A stretch of 44,391 nucleotides of DNA from Chlorobiaceae bacterium (GCA_013334755.1 JAAXWX010000010.1:4353-48743); one strand, 5' to 3'; shown: positions 5,845 to 14,598, counted from the first letter of the stretch. The notes: generated by a model from the letters alone, not told the origin. Numbers and translations are program-made.

Positions 5845-8631
5845 ATGACATCCAGATATCGGATGATTTCCATTCTCGCATGTGGTATTGTTATCATCGT
5901 TATTACAGCATTCTTGTTTCAGCGCACACAGGGCTTTGAAAGTCATTACAGTGCCGGAGAACGTCTATATCTGGAGAAAAGTTATTCCAGGGCGCTGGCT
6001 GCCTTTTCTGCTGCCCATGCACGAAATCCCCTTGACGAAAAAACTTCATGGTATCTCTTTCTTACTTACAGCAAACTTAATCGAAAGAAAGAAGCTGAAG
6101 CGCAACTCTCGGATTTGAAAAGACACATAATAAAGGATAGCGGCATTCTCGCAGAACTGGGTTCCATCCATTACAGCAGGAATTCTTTTGGCGAAGCAGA
6201 GCGCAGCTACGCAGCAAGTCTTGCTGTAAAGGAAAACCCTGATATCAGGCGGAAATATGCCGAAGTACTTGTATGGCAGAAAAAATACAAGCGGGCATTG
6301 TTTGAACTTGACCATATTCTTCTCATCAAGCCTGCGGACAAGGTGCTCAGAGAGCTCAAGGCTGATGTTCTTTCCTGGGATGGACAACATGTCAAGGCTC
6401 TCGTTTTGTATCACGAACTTTACCAGACAGGCTATCACAAGAATGAAATCCTGAAAAAAATCACACAGCTTTCCGGTTCCGCTGTTCATGACTCATCAGC
6501 GACTCCTGTTGACGGGTTGAAAATGCCGGAAAAGGATTCAGGTTATCAAGGTGCCGGAAATATGATTAAACCGCAGCAGCAAAAGCATCCTTTTGTTGTA
6601 CTTTCTTCTCTTTCTGTCGACCAGAGCCGGAATAAGGAAGAGCGTTTTCTAAAGCTTCTTGGCCGCGATCCTTACAATAAAGCTCTTTTAAGGGAAGCTG
6701 TTTCGACTTATGAGTCTTCCGGAAATCCTGAAAAAGCCCTTCCGTATTATGAGCGCCTTCTTGACACTTATCCTGGTGATACCAGTCTTGCCCTTGCTGC
6801 GGCAAAAACTTATGCATGGGCCGGCAGGTATCCCAGGGCTTTGCAGCTTTACTCCAGGGTAATACAGAACGGCCAAGGCAGTGACAGGATTCGCGAGGAA
6901 TATGCCGATGTGCTCTACTGGGACATGCAGTATACCCTTGCTATAGCAGAGTATCAGTTACTCTGGAAAAAGGGAGTGCTAAAAAAGACACAAGCTCTCA
7001 ATTTCTCCCGTGCACTCATGGCATCAAGGGAGTATGTTTCAGCCGCTGAAATCATCGATTTTCTCACGAAGCGTTATCCGGAGGATGTTGAGGTACTGGA
7101 AGCAAGAGCTGACGTTTGTTTTGCCCTTAAGCAATATGATCGTGCAGAAAAACTGTATCGTGACTTGACCAGATCAAAACCGGAAAATCCGGCATATTAT
7201 AACAGGGTTGCCGATATCTTTGTGGCAAAGCATGACTATCAGCAAGCCATTGCAATAAGCCTCGATATTCTGCGGCGTTTTCCTGACAACGAGAATGCCC
7301 TGTTGACCATTGCCAGGGTTTCAAGCTGGCAGAAAGATTATAGCCTTTCACTTGAATATTATGACAGATTGCTTGCATCAGCCCATTCCGGTCCTCAGTA
7401 TTATCGGGAAAAGGCACGGGTACTCGGATGGACGAGAGCTTATGGGAAATCACTCCGTCTGTATAAAGAGGCTATCCGTTCTTACCCAGAGAACCAGGCT
7501 CTAAAGGCGGAATCGGAGGCAAAAAAATACTATTACCGAAACACCTGGAATCATGCCGTAAAAAATTACAGGGCATGGCTGCTTGCCGAACCGCATCATC
7601 CGGAAGCATTGTTTGACCTTGGGCAGCTTTTTTTTCAGCAGGCTCGCTGGAAAGAAGCCTCTGAAATCTATGACACCCTGCTTATCGATATACCTGACCA
7701 TCCTCAGGCGACAGTCGTGAGGAAAAAAATATCAGTTCTCTCCTCCCTGACACGTCTTGAAAGCGGAGTGGACTATTTCAGTGCGAGAAGCGCTCAACGC
7801 CTGAATGATGTGACCTGGAGCGGTTTTCATACGGCGCTTGATATTCCGATACACGAAAGAGAGACTCTTTTTATGAAGTTGGACAGGAAAAACTATCGTT
7901 TCGAAAATGGACGCCATACTCCGTTCAGTAATGTCGTAACGGCAGGGTTCGATTACCGCAACCAGCCCGATATCCACTTGCGGGCAGCTTACGGTTTCAA
8001 GCAGAACTCCGGCAATCTTGCGGACAGTCATACTGGCTTTATTGAAGCGGGCAGCATGCCTCTCGACAATCTTCATCTTGATTTTGGATTCCACCGGGAA
8101 GAGGTGATTGAAAATTACACAACGTTCCTGAACCATCTGCAGAAAAACCGGTGGCAGGGCAGAGTACATTATGACGGGTTCAGACGATTGAATGCCGGTG
8201 CCGATTACGCTCTTGAACGCTATTCGGACGGAAACAGCAGGGCAAATATCGGCATCGATCTCATGGCGCACCTTATGTATGAACCGAAACGGCTGAGCGT
8301 TACCTATCGGTGGCAGAACTATGGTTTCAGCGATCACCGGGCTGAGTATTTTTCACCGGCAACGTTCACCACCCATACAGCAGGCATTGAATGGCAGCAT
8401 TCTCTCAACAGCGAAGAACTGTTTCGGGGTGCAAACGATACCTATTATACCGCTGCTTACCGCATAAGTCTTGAACCGGGCAGCAGTCTCTCCCACCAGG
8501 TTCATGCAGGTATTTATAAAGACTGGAGCAAACGTTTTTCCGGCTCTCTCGATTACCAGCATACCTGGAACAGCAAGACAGAAATATACAAGGACGATCA
8601 GATCAATGCCGGCATCATGTGGTACTTTTAG
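5845..8631 (+). CDS. TPR-rich outer-membrane polysaccharide export protein (BcsC/PgaA-like)
   Basis: A 928-residue protein with a hydrophobic N-terminal signal or anchor (ILACGIVIIVITAFLF, about residues 10-25). From about residue 30 to 640 it consists of tandem tetratricopeptide repeats (patterns such as ALxLY..I, A..Y...L, YPE/NP at helix ends). The last 280 residues alternate aromatic and polar residues as in a beta barrel and end in WYF, the C-terminal aromatic signal of outer-membrane barrels. Proteins with this layout (BcsC, PgaA) guide an exopolysaccharide through the periplasm and across the outer membrane. It is followed by a GT2 synthase and a GH8 hydrolase in the same direction, which fits that role. 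I start at ATG 5845; ATG 5863 is also possible and a TTG at 5809 is unlikely. Which sugar it exports is not known. Confidence 0.85.
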   Translation: MTSRYRMISILACGIVIIVITAFLFQRTQGFESHYSAGERLYLEKSYSRALAAFSAAHARNPLDEKTSWYLFLTYSKLNRKKEAEAQLSDLKRHIIKDSGILAELGSIHYSRNSFGEAERSYAASLAVKENPDIRRKYAEVLVWQKKYKRALFELDHILLIKPADKVLRELKADVLSWDGQHVKALVLYHELYQTGYHKNEILKKITQLSGSAVHDSSATPVDGLKMPEKDSGYQGAGNMIKPQQQKHPFVVLSSLSVDQSRNKEERFLKLLGRDPYNKALLREAVSTYESSGNPEKALPYYERLLDTYPGDTSLALAAAKTYAWAGRYPRALQLYSRVIQNGQGSDRIREEYADVLYWDMQYTLAIAEYQLLWKKGVLKKTQALNFSRALMASREYVSAAEIIDFLTKRYPEDVEVLEARADVCFALKQYDRAEKLYRDLTRSKPENPAYYNRVADIFVAKHDYQQAIAISLDILRRFPDNENALLTIARVSSWQKDYSLSLEYYDRLLASAHSGPQYYREKARVLGWTRAYGKSLRLYKEAIRSYPENQALKAESEAKKYYYRNTWNHAVKNYRAWLLAEPHHPEALFDLGQLFFQQARWKEASEIYDTLLIDIPDHPQATVVRKKISVLSSLTRLESGVDYFSARSAQRLNDVTWSGFHTALDIPIHERETLFMKLDRKNYRFENGRHTPFSNVVTAGFDYRNQPDIHLRAAYGFKQNSGNLADSHTGFIEAGSMPLDNLHLDFGFHREEVIENYTTFLNHLQKNRWQGRVHYDGFRRLNAGADYALERYSDGNSRANIGIDLMAHLMYEPKRLSVTYRWQNYGFSDHRAEYFSPATFTTHTAGIEWQHSLNSEELFRGANDTYYTAAYRISLEPGSSLSHQVHAGIYKDWSKRFSGSLDYQHTWNSKTEIYKDDQINAGIMWYF

Positions 8632-8657
8632 GTAACGACTCTTAACATTGCAGTTTC

Positions 8658-10163
8658 ATGCAGGAGAAAAAAAACTTCAGGATTCTGGCAGCCCAGGTGA
8701 TCGTGCTGCTGATCGCCGTAACCATCTATATCCTTGCTCGCACCTATTTCCTTTACCAGGCCCGCTATGATAACTTTGAGCGGGTTTTCAGCATACTGTT
8801 TCTGGCTGCTGAAGTCTTTATCATGTTTCATGCCTTCGGTTTTTTTTCAAATATCCTTAGTGAGAGCCGGCAGCACGCTGAGCCTCTGCAGGCTGATCCT
8901 GGTCCGGATGCATCGGTGGCGATTCTGATTCCCGCCCGACATGAACCGAAGCAGGTTGTTGAAAACACGCTCCTGACTTGTCTTGGCCTTGCTTATCCCA
9001 ACAAGAAAATCTACCTGCTTGATGACTCCTCGATCGAGAGCTACAAGCAGGATGCCCGGGATCTTGCTGCTGCATACAGGGTTGAACTTTTTACCCGGCC
9101 AGATAACAGGGGGGCCAAAGCCGGGCTGATCAATGATGTCCTTAAATCGCTTACTGCAAAGTATATTGCTGTTTTCGATGCTGACCAGAATCCCATGCCG
9201 GGGTTTTTGAAAAAGGTGCTTCCCTTTCTCGAAGCTGATGAACGACTTGCCTTCGTTCAGACTCCCCAGTTTTATTCGAATACCGATGTCAGCCGGGTCG
9301 CACTGGTCTCGAATGTCCAGCAGGCGGTCTTTTTTGAGTATGTCTGTGAAGGCAAGTCATCGAAGGAATCCATGTTCTGTTGCGGTACCAACGTGGTGAT
9401 CCGCCGCAGCGCACTGGAGGATGTCGGGGGATTTGATGAACAGACCGTAACTGAAGATGTTGCAACAACGCTGAAGCTGCATCGGAAACACTGGAAATCG
9501 CTATACTACAATAAAGCCTATACTTTTGGCATGGCCCCCGAGGATCTTGGATCGTATTTCAAACAGCAGAATCGCTGGGCGATGGGCAACGTCCAGCTTC
9601 TGCGAAAGCTTATCGTCCTTTTTTTTACTGATATAAGGGTTCTTAAACCCATTCAGTGGTTTGAGTATACCATAACATCGACCTATTACTTTATCGGGTG
9701 GGCTTATCTTATCCTGATGATTGGCCCGATCCTCTATACCTTTTTTAATGTTCCATCATATTTTATGGACCCATCGGTCTACATGCTGACCTTTGTGCCC
9801 TACTTCATGCTTTCGCTCATGGTTTATTATTCGAGCATGGGAAAGAGAAACTACTCTATACTCAATATTTTCAGGGCTCAGATGTTGAGCCTGATGACCA
9901 TTCCGGTCTATATCAGGGCATCGATACTGGGACTTTTCAATATCCGGAAAGGATTCCAGATTACTCCCAAGGATGGAGTCCGGAGTGTGCCATTGAGAAT
10001 GCTCTGGCCTCAGCTTCTCTTGTGGGGTGTCCATGTCTCCGCGCTTACCTGGGGCCTTTTCAGGTTCTATTATGAACAGAACCTTGCACTCGGAATGAAT
10101 GTTTTCTGGCTCAGCTTCCATTGTTTCATTTTCAGCGGAATTTTTTATTTCAACAAGGAATGA
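8658..10163 (+). CDS. Cellulose-synthase-like family 2 glycosyltransferase
   Basis: A 501-residue integral inner-membrane enzyme predicted to polymerise a beta-linked polysaccharide from a nucleotide sugar. Two transmembrane helices lie at about 10-34 and 43-66, the GT-A domain at about 85-310 and several helices after 330. Catalytic motifs are all present: Asp122-Asp123 (LLDDSS), DAD at 174-176, TED at 265-267 and QQNRW at 303-307, plus FCCGTN (240-245), as in BcsA. Unlike BcsA it stops soon after the membrane helices and has no PilZ domain, so direct c-di-GMP control is not expected. It begins 26 bases after the TPR/barrel gene and overlaps the GH8 gene by 4 bases (ATGA), so the three are co-transcribed. 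The product could be cellulose or another beta-glucan; sequence alone does not decide. Confidence 0.9.
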   Translation: MQEKKNFRILAAQVIVLLIAVTIYILARTYFLYQARYDNFERVFSILFLAAEVFIMFHAFGFFSNILSESRQHAEPLQADPGPDASVAILIPARHEPKQVVENTLLTCLGLAYPNKKIYLLDDSSIESYKQDARDLAAAYRVELFTRPDNRGAKAGLINDVLKSLTAKYIAVFDADQNPMPGFLKKVLPFLEADERLAFVQTPQFYSNTDVSRVALVSNVQQAVFFEYVCEGKSSKESMFCCGTNVVIRRSALEDVGGFDEQTVTEDVATTLKLHRKHWKSLYYNKAYTFGMAPEDLGSYFKQQNRWAMGNVQLLRKLIVLFFTDIRVLKPIQWFEYTITSTYYFIGWAYLILMIGPILYTFFNVPSYFMDPSVYMLTFVPYFMLSLMVYYSSMGKRNYSILNIFRAQMLSLMTIPVYIRASILGLFNIRKGFQITPKDGVRSVPLRMLWPQLLLWGVHVSALTWGLFRFYYEQNLALGMNVFWLSFHCFIFSGIFYFNKE

Positions 10164-11278
10164 AGCCTTTTTTTCTTTCGCTGCTTTTTCTTTCGCTGCA
10201 GCTTATGATGATCAACTGTTCCGCAGCTCCAACGGATCCGGAGGAAATTGTCCGCGGCTCCTGGCTGCACTACAAACATGCCTATATTCGGGATGGAAGG
10301 GTCATCCGTCCGAAAAACAATAATGACACGGTTTCGGAAGGTGAGGCCTACGCAATGCTGCGTGCAGTCCTCATGGACGACAGAAAAACCTTCGACGAAT
10401 GCCTTTCATGGACGCAATCGTCACTTTCGCGCAAAGCCACCCATGGAGACGCGCTTCTTGCATGGCATTATGAGAACGGTATTGTCAGCGATTCCACCGC
10501 TGCGACAGATGCTGATATCGATTACGCCTATGCACTCCTCCTTGCTTTCCGTACATGGCAGGAGAGGCGTTATGTTGATCTTGCCCGTGAGGTGCTCGAC
10601 AGCATTCTCAAACTCGAGACTGTAGAACGTGATGGCCGGCTTTACCTTTTGCCCTGGCCTCAGATTGTGACCGAAACGGAGGCACTGTTACCCCAAAACC
10701 CATCCTACTATGCTCCCTCAAATTTCAAGCTCTTTTATGAAGTCAGCGGTGATAAACGGTGGCTCAAGCTTGCCGATACAGGCTATGACCTTCTCCGAAG
10801 TCTCCAGAAATCGTTCAACGGGGAAAAAGGATCAGGTCTTGTACCCGACTGGTGTGCTGTTGACATGCAGGGAAGGATAGTTCCTCTTTCTGGCCGTTCA
10901 TCGCTTTACGGCTGGGAAGCCACAAGGACTCCTCTGAGAATTGCAGCAGATTATCATCTTTACCATGACCTGCGGGCACTTGGTGTACTGAAGAGGTTTT
11001 CAGCATTTTTCGACAGTGAGTTCAGCCGCAATGGCAGAATTTTCAGCGAATATGCCTGTAACGGCACTACCTCGAATCCCTATGAAACACCACTCTTCTA
11101 CAGTGCCGCCTATGCGGCAGCGGAAGCAGCGGATTCCCCCACAGCTTCTCCCATCCTGGAACGACTTCGGGGATTTATCAAGCAGGAAGGAGAGGAATTC
11201 TGGTATCAGGATACGGAAGATTACTACGTCAACAGTCTTTCCTGGCTCGTGGAATATTATAAAACCCAAAAGAAGTAA
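10160..11278 (+). CDS. Glycoside hydrolase family 8 (BcsZ-like endoglucanase)
   Basis: A 372-residue exported enzyme expected to cut beta-1,4-linked chains in the periplasm. The start at 10160 overlaps the GT2 stop and is preceded by AAGG. A signal peptide covers about residues 1-22 (FLSLLFLSLQLMMINCSA); the Cys is not in a good lipobox because Asn precedes it. GH8 signatures are clear: SEGEAY with the proposed catalytic acid Glu60, and ATDADIDYAYALLLAF at about 115-130. Length matches BcsZ. Its place directly behind a GT2 synthase and an exporter is the classic context: the hydrolase trims or releases the polymer during export. No Bcs-type accessory gene (BcsB, BcsD) is adjacent. Confidence 0.88.
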   Translation: MKPFFLSLLFLSLQLMMINCSAAPTDPEEIVRGSWLHYKHAYIRDGRVIRPKNNNDTVSEGEAYAMLRAVLMDDRKTFDECLSWTQSSLSRKATHGDALLAWHYENGIVSDSTAATDADIDYAYALLLAFRTWQERRYVDLAREVLDSILKLETVERDGRLYLLPWPQIVTETEALLPQNPSYYAPSNFKLFYEVSGDKRWLKLADTGYDLLRSLQKSFNGEKGSGLVPDWCAVDMQGRIVPLSGRSSLYGWEATRTPLRIAADYHLYHDLRALGVLKRFSAFFDSEFSRNGRIFSEYACNGTTSNPYETPLFYSAAYAAAEAADSPTASPILERLRGFIKQEGEEFWYQDTEDYYVNSLSWLVEYYKTQKK

Positions 11279-11288
11279 CGGAGTTCCC

Positions 11289-11528
11289 ATGATCGAAAAA
11301 AACGAATTGCTCGAAAAACTCAGGGATGCGGCAAAAATGGAAGGGGCCCTTATTACCATATACTCAAACCATTTGACCACCATACTAGGCCATTCCAGAC
11401 TTGAGGAGGAGATACAGGCTGAAATAACATTTATTTTGAAAAAGCTGATAGGGGATTCGAAAAGGCACGACGATTTTATGAACGATCTTATCACATCAAT
11501 CTCAAAGAGCACCAAAAATGTTTATTAA
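11289..11528 (+). CDS. Small helical protein, half-ferritin-like (member 1)
   Basis: A 79-residue protein without signal peptide, predicted to be two long helices. GGAG five bases upstream supports this start, 10 bases after the GH8 stop, so it is probably translated from the polysaccharide operon mRNA. The pattern MEGALITIYSNHL in the first helix and DSKRHDDFMNDLI (from residue 56) in the second recalls one half of a ferritin- or rubrerythrin-like bundle, where E...Y and D/E-x-x-x-H supply metal ligands. Metal binding is an inference; the usual Glu of ExxH is Ser. It overlaps the next gene by 11 bases. Confidence 0.7.
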   Translation: MIEKNELLEKLRDAAKMEGALITIYSNHLTTILGHSRLEEEIQAEITFILKKLIGDSKRHDDFMNDLITSISKSTKNVY

Positions 11529-11748
11529 TGATGATTTTCTGGAATTTTTCGGATCCATGATGGAGCTCGAAAAGCAGCAGAGGGATTTACTGAAACAGAT
11601 TTCTGCAGAAGTCGTTGACCAGGATATCAAAGACTTGCTTATGAGGATAAGCATGGACGAGCAGCGGCATGTTGATCTCGTTCAGCGGATTATGGAACTT
11701 GTTGCAGGTGTTGCTGAACCGGATTCATCAATCGGGACAAAAATATAG
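11518..11748 (+). CDS. Small helical protein, half-ferritin-like (member 2)
   Basis: A 76-residue protein of two predicted helices. It has the most ferritin-like motif of the group: MELEKQQRDLL in helix 1 and MDEQRHVDLVQRI in helix 2, with Glu48-x-x-His51 as in diiron two-helix half-bundles. Starting inside the previous gene by 11 bases indicates translational coupling. A protein this small would have to dimerise to build a four-helix site (inference). No signal peptide. Confidence 0.7.
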   Translation: MFINDDFLEFFGSMMELEKQQRDLLKQISAEVVDQDIKDLLMRISMDEQRHVDLVQRIMELVAGVAEPDSSIGTKI

Positions 11749-11838
11749 CTCTCTTTGATACGGTTTTTTTGCTTGTCTGGCATGGTAGTTGATGATAATA
11801 GTATAGAGATCATCTGAAACCCCCAACAAGGAAAAACA

Positions 11839-12033
11839 ATGGCACAGAACTACAGAAATTTGCTGGACTCACTCGGTGCAATAAGCCTGTATGCAAAACA
11901 TGTGAAAAGCACACTTGATTTTTCAGGACTTGATGAAACATCCCGCAGAAAAATTGCCGCCATCCTCGACACAATGCTCGAAGAGTCCCGCAGTCAGGAA
12001 GAGGCTGTCAAGCAGGCCATCGCAGCGATCTAA
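11839..12033 (+). CDS. Small helical protein (member 3)
   Basis: A 64-residue protein with an AAGGA ribosome binding site six bases before the ATG. It keeps the length and two-helix layout of members 1 and 2 (YRNLLDSLGAISLYAKHV, then AAILDTMLEESRSQEEAVKQAI) but the ExxH position reads SRSQ, so the proposed metal ligands are lost. It lies 90 bases after member 2 and is followed by a strong terminator, making it the last gene of this transcript. Function unknown. Confidence 0.65.
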   Translation: MAQNYRNLLDSLGAISLYAKHVKSTLDFSGLDETSRRKIAAILDTMLEESRSQEEAVKQAIAAI

Positions 12034-12077
12034 CAAGACGTAAAGCACTTCCAAAGGAGTGTCCCCCGATCTTCTTT

Positions 12078-12122
12078 GCCGTACGAGCATGGTTACCCTT
12101 CCATGCCGTATGGCTTTTTTTT
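12078..12122 (+). terminator. Rho-independent terminator
   Basis: GCCGTACGAGCATGG (12078-12092) pairs with CCATGCCGTATGGC (12101-12114) as a 14-bp stem with one bulged A and one G-T pair around an 8-base loop; eight T residues follow at 12115-12122. It ends the transcript carrying the small helical proteins and possibly the polysaccharide genes. Confidence 0.85.
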
Positions 12123-12353
12123 GTTAACTGCTTGTATTTCATTTTTTCCTGCATGAAGCAACTGTCTTATCCTGGCGTTGCTGCAACTGTTTCATAATGA
12201 TCCCACCCGATCATGAGGATGACTTCGGATGCCAATTTTCAATATTCAGAACCTGTCAGGCTGTTTAAATTGCTTTTTAACTGGAGTTTTACTTCTGGCA
12301 CAGAATTTGATTCATTACGTATAAAGCATGAATCAAACAAAACGGAGCAAAAA

Positions 12354-12551
12354 ATGTTAAGCAGAGAGGTTTACCTGGACTACTTCGAACAGATTCTTGA
12401 TGTTCGTGCAAGGCTTACGGAACAGGCTGCAGAAATCGCAGAGCAGACCGACAGTCAAGCAGTAAGGGATGCTTTGAAAAGTATCGCCGATTCCGGCGGA
12501 CGTCAGATGGCTATGGCAGAGGAGCTGGCTGCTCTTCTAACCGCGGCCTGA
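12354..12551 (+). CDS. Small helical protein (member 4)
   Basis: A 65-residue protein. The start at 12354 is chosen for the GGAG six bases upstream; the open frame extends back to 12213 but that part looks non-coding. Layout matches the three preceding small proteins: helix YLDYFEQILDVRARLTEQAA, a short turn, then helix VRDALKSIADSGGRQMAMAEELAALL. As in member 3, the His of ExxH is absent. It lies beyond the terminator at 12078-12122 and therefore needs its own promoter in 12123-12350, which I could not pin down. Function unknown. Confidence 0.65.
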   Translation: MLSREVYLDYFEQILDVRARLTEQAAEIAEQTDSQAVRDALKSIADSGGRQMAMAEELAALLTAA

Positions 12552-12739
12552 GGAAACAATCACCTTGTCAGGTAAGCTCTGTTTGCGATAGCAGGATGCT
12601 TTCGAGATCGATGAAAGGTTATGCAGAAGTTGAAGTCGGACTTTCCAAAGGCGCATTCTTCCCGTTAATGGAAAAAGAGAGGGTATCCTTATATTCCAGC
12701 GTAAGCTCAAAAGCCTGAGGAAGAAATCGTGATGTTTAC

Positions 12740-13078
12740 ATGTGTGCTTTTCAGAATAAACCTGCGTCCAATACTTCTGTAATGGGAAAAGAAGAACAAG
12801 ACAATCCGGAACAAAAGAGAAAAAAGGTTCTCTATACCTCATTAGTCCAGCAAATTGTTGATGGCTGGGCTTTAGGCAAGCCGCCGCTTCAATCAACCGG
12901 TAAGCCCAGCGGATATTACCGGCTCACCAATTATCTTATGGAGTATATCCTCCACAACAATATCCTTCCTGAAGGAATTCACCCCATGCCTGAAGGACGT
13001 GATCGTAACAACAACCTTGAACCATCATTCCTGGTGGATTTCGACAGCATTATCGGAGACATATCCTTACCTGATTGA
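12740..13078 (+). CDS. Conserved-looking hypothetical protein
   Basis: A 112-residue soluble protein I do not recognise. It has a charged N-terminal region (GKEEQDNPEQKRKK), a possible helix YTSLVQQIVDGWALG, then YRLTNYLMEYILHNNILPEG and an acidic C terminus. No signal peptide or membrane segment. The ATG at 12740 lacks a well-placed ribosome binding site; the Met at 12782 is an alternative. It ends 18 bases before the VOC gene and may be co-transcribed with it. Confidence 0.5.
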   Translation: MCAFQNKPASNTSVMGKEEQDNPEQKRKKVLYTSLVQQIVDGWALGKPPLQSTGKPSGYYRLTNYLMEYILHNNILPEGIHPMPEGRDRNNNLEPSFLVDFDSIIGDISLPD

Positions 13079-13096
13079 TCAATTCCAGGAGAAACT

Positions 13097-13492
13097 ATGA
13101 AAACCAGCGAGTTATCGCCCTGCTTCGTCACAAAGGATATTGATGCCTGCCGCGATTTTTATCTGCGTCACGTTTCAGCAAAAGCTGTTTTTGATTGCGG
13201 CTGGTATATCAGCCTGCGGATTGGCAGAGATGGCCCTTCAATTCAGTTCATACAGCCTCAAGAGGGTATGGCAGAATTCAATGGTCAGGGAGTCATGCTC
13301 AATTTCAGGGTTGACAACGTTGATGCAGAACATGCAAGACTACTCGGTGCTGGAGTGAAACCTGCAATGCCGCTTGAAGACCATCCATGGGGTGACAGGG
13401 GATTTTCTATCATTGATCCCATTGGAACTTCTCTCTACATATACTCAGATCGTGAGCCGTCAGATGAATTCAAGCGATACTACAAAGCCTGA
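13097..13492 (+). CDS. VOC-family (glyoxalase/bleomycin-resistance fold) protein
   Basis: A 131-residue cytoplasmic protein of the vicinal oxygen chelate fold: two beta-alpha-beta-beta-beta units, the first opening CFVTKDIDACRDFY and the second NFRVDNVDAEHARLLGAG, ending with DPIGTSLYIY. AGGAG six bases upstream confirms the start. Family members are glyoxalases, dioxygenases or drug-binding proteins; the substrate here is unknown. The acetyltransferase gene starts inside its last 29 bases, so the two are translationally coupled. Confidence 0.8.
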   Translation: MKTSELSPCFVTKDIDACRDFYLRHVSAKAVFDCGWYISLRIGRDGPSIQFIQPQEGMAEFNGQGVMLNFRVDNVDAEHARLLGAGVKPAMPLEDHPWGDRGFSIIDPIGTSLYIYSDREPSDEFKRYYKA

Positions 13493-14000
13493 CAAAGGTT
13501 TTTCTTCCGACCACTTGATTGGCAGCATCACTTTCTCCATGGCCAACAGGAATGATTTGCCACAGGTACAGGCACTTTTATCAGAAAATGGTCTTCCCTA
13601 TGAGGATGTCGGTGAACACATAGAACATTTTTTGCTGGCCCGGGACAACGGCACGCTTGTTGGAACAGTCGGTGTCGAAGTGCTTGGAAGCGATGGACTG
13701 TTACGCTCGCTCTGCGTCAGCTTTAATTACCGCAACCGTGGGATTGCCTCAGAATTATGCAAACGTATCAAGGCATATTCACGTAATGCCGGAGTCTGCC
13801 GGCTCTACCTCCTGACCACAAATGCAAAAGATTTTTTCGCCTCCAGGGGATACTCGGTTTGTGCTCGTGAGAGCCTGCCGTCCACAGTACAAGGTACGGC
13901 GGAGTTTCGCTTCCTCTGCCCAAGCACGGCAGTGTGCATGGCGAAAGGAGAGATTCCAGATACTTGTGCAGCGGGAACTCGTCCTTCAAAAGGTTTTTAG
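13464..14000 (+). CDS. GNAT acetyltransferase, ArsN2-like
   Basis: A 178-residue GNAT-fold N-acetyltransferase. The ArsN2 pattern is visible: an N-terminal DLPQVQALLSENGLP, EHFLLARDNGTLVG, LLRSLCVSFNYRNRGIASEL (acetyl-CoA loop), LYLLTTNAKDFFASRGY and EFRFLCPSTAVCM. ArsN2 proteins are named for arsenic-resistance loci and are thought to acetylate small toxic or amino-acid-like substrates. No arsR, arsC or arsB gene is adjacent, so an arsenic role is inferred from resemblance only. The start at 13464 overlaps the VOC gene; the last 17 residues go beyond the usual end of the domain. Confidence 0.75.
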   Translation: MNSSDTTKPDKGFSSDHLIGSITFSMANRNDLPQVQALLSENGLPYEDVGEHIEHFLLARDNGTLVGTVGVEVLGSDGLLRSLCVSFNYRNRGIASELCKRIKAYSRNAGVCRLYLLTTNAKDFFASRGYSVCARESLPSTVQGTAEFRFLCPSTAVCMAKGEIPDTCAAGTRPSKGF

Positions 14001-14173
14001 CTTAATGGTTATCGGGCTACCAAGCGGCGGGTGTTGACTTTGAACGTAATAATGATAATGAATTCAGTATTGGTTGCTTATTTGCCCTAAGTGAAACAGT
14101 GCATTTGAGTTGAAAATACATGGAGTAACTGTTTTATGTCCCATGGTAAATCTGTAATTGAAGAGGGGTAAAG

Positions 14174-14434
14174 ATGCTCTCGGCAAAAAAATCCAGCTTG
14201 AAGCGATCCGTCTATGAGATGCCGGATTTTGTGGTCGCTGCATTGCGGGAACATCAACTTGATGAAGCTTACCGGTTACGCCCGCCGTACCAGCAAAACG
14301 ACTATATCGGCTGGATTACTCGCGCGAAACGGGATGCTACAAAACAGAAACGCCTCAATCAAATGCTGTCTGAACTCAAGAGTGGTTTGCTGTACATGAA
14401 CATGAAGTATACCCCGAAGCATCGCATGGAATGA
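14174..14434 (+). CDS. YdeI/OmpD-associated (bacteriocin-protection) family protein, short form
   Basis: An 86-residue soluble protein. The segment RPPYQQNDYIGWITRAKRDATKQKRLNQML followed by YM is the C-terminal signature of the YdeI/OmdA family, known mainly by name from bacteriocin protection; molecular role unclear. Many relatives carry an extra N-terminal DUF1905 domain, which is absent here. GAGGGG a few bases before the ATG supports the start. It stands alone, with about 170 non-coding bases on either side. Confidence 0.7.
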   Translation: MLSAKKSSLKRSVYEMPDFVVAALREHQLDEAYRLRPPYQQNDYIGWITRAKRDATKQKRLNQMLSELKSGLLYMNMKYTPKHRME

Positions 14435-14598
14435 TAACCGCAATGTCAAGCGTTATTGCGAATGTTATTTTGCCATCTTTCCAGATGAAATGATGGTACT
14501 TGTATGAAATACATGTACCAAGTAACGGAATGATAAGCTACTTTTTCAGGTTGTATACAGTTGAGTCTTAAAATAGAAATAATAACATTTTGTGAATA

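Noticed and set aside
7732-8337. 201-codon minus-strand frame inside the TPR/barrel gene
   Set aside because: Shadow of the real gene; no family resemblance and no start signals.
12537-12896. 119-codon minus-strand frame between the small helical genes and the hypothetical gene
   Set aside because: Overlaps two plus-strand genes, has no ribosome binding site and its composition is not protein-like.
14439-14460. Possible terminator after the YdeI-like gene (CGCAAT...ATTGCG)
   Set aside because: Only a 6-bp stem with a 10-base loop and no adjacent T run; too weak to call.
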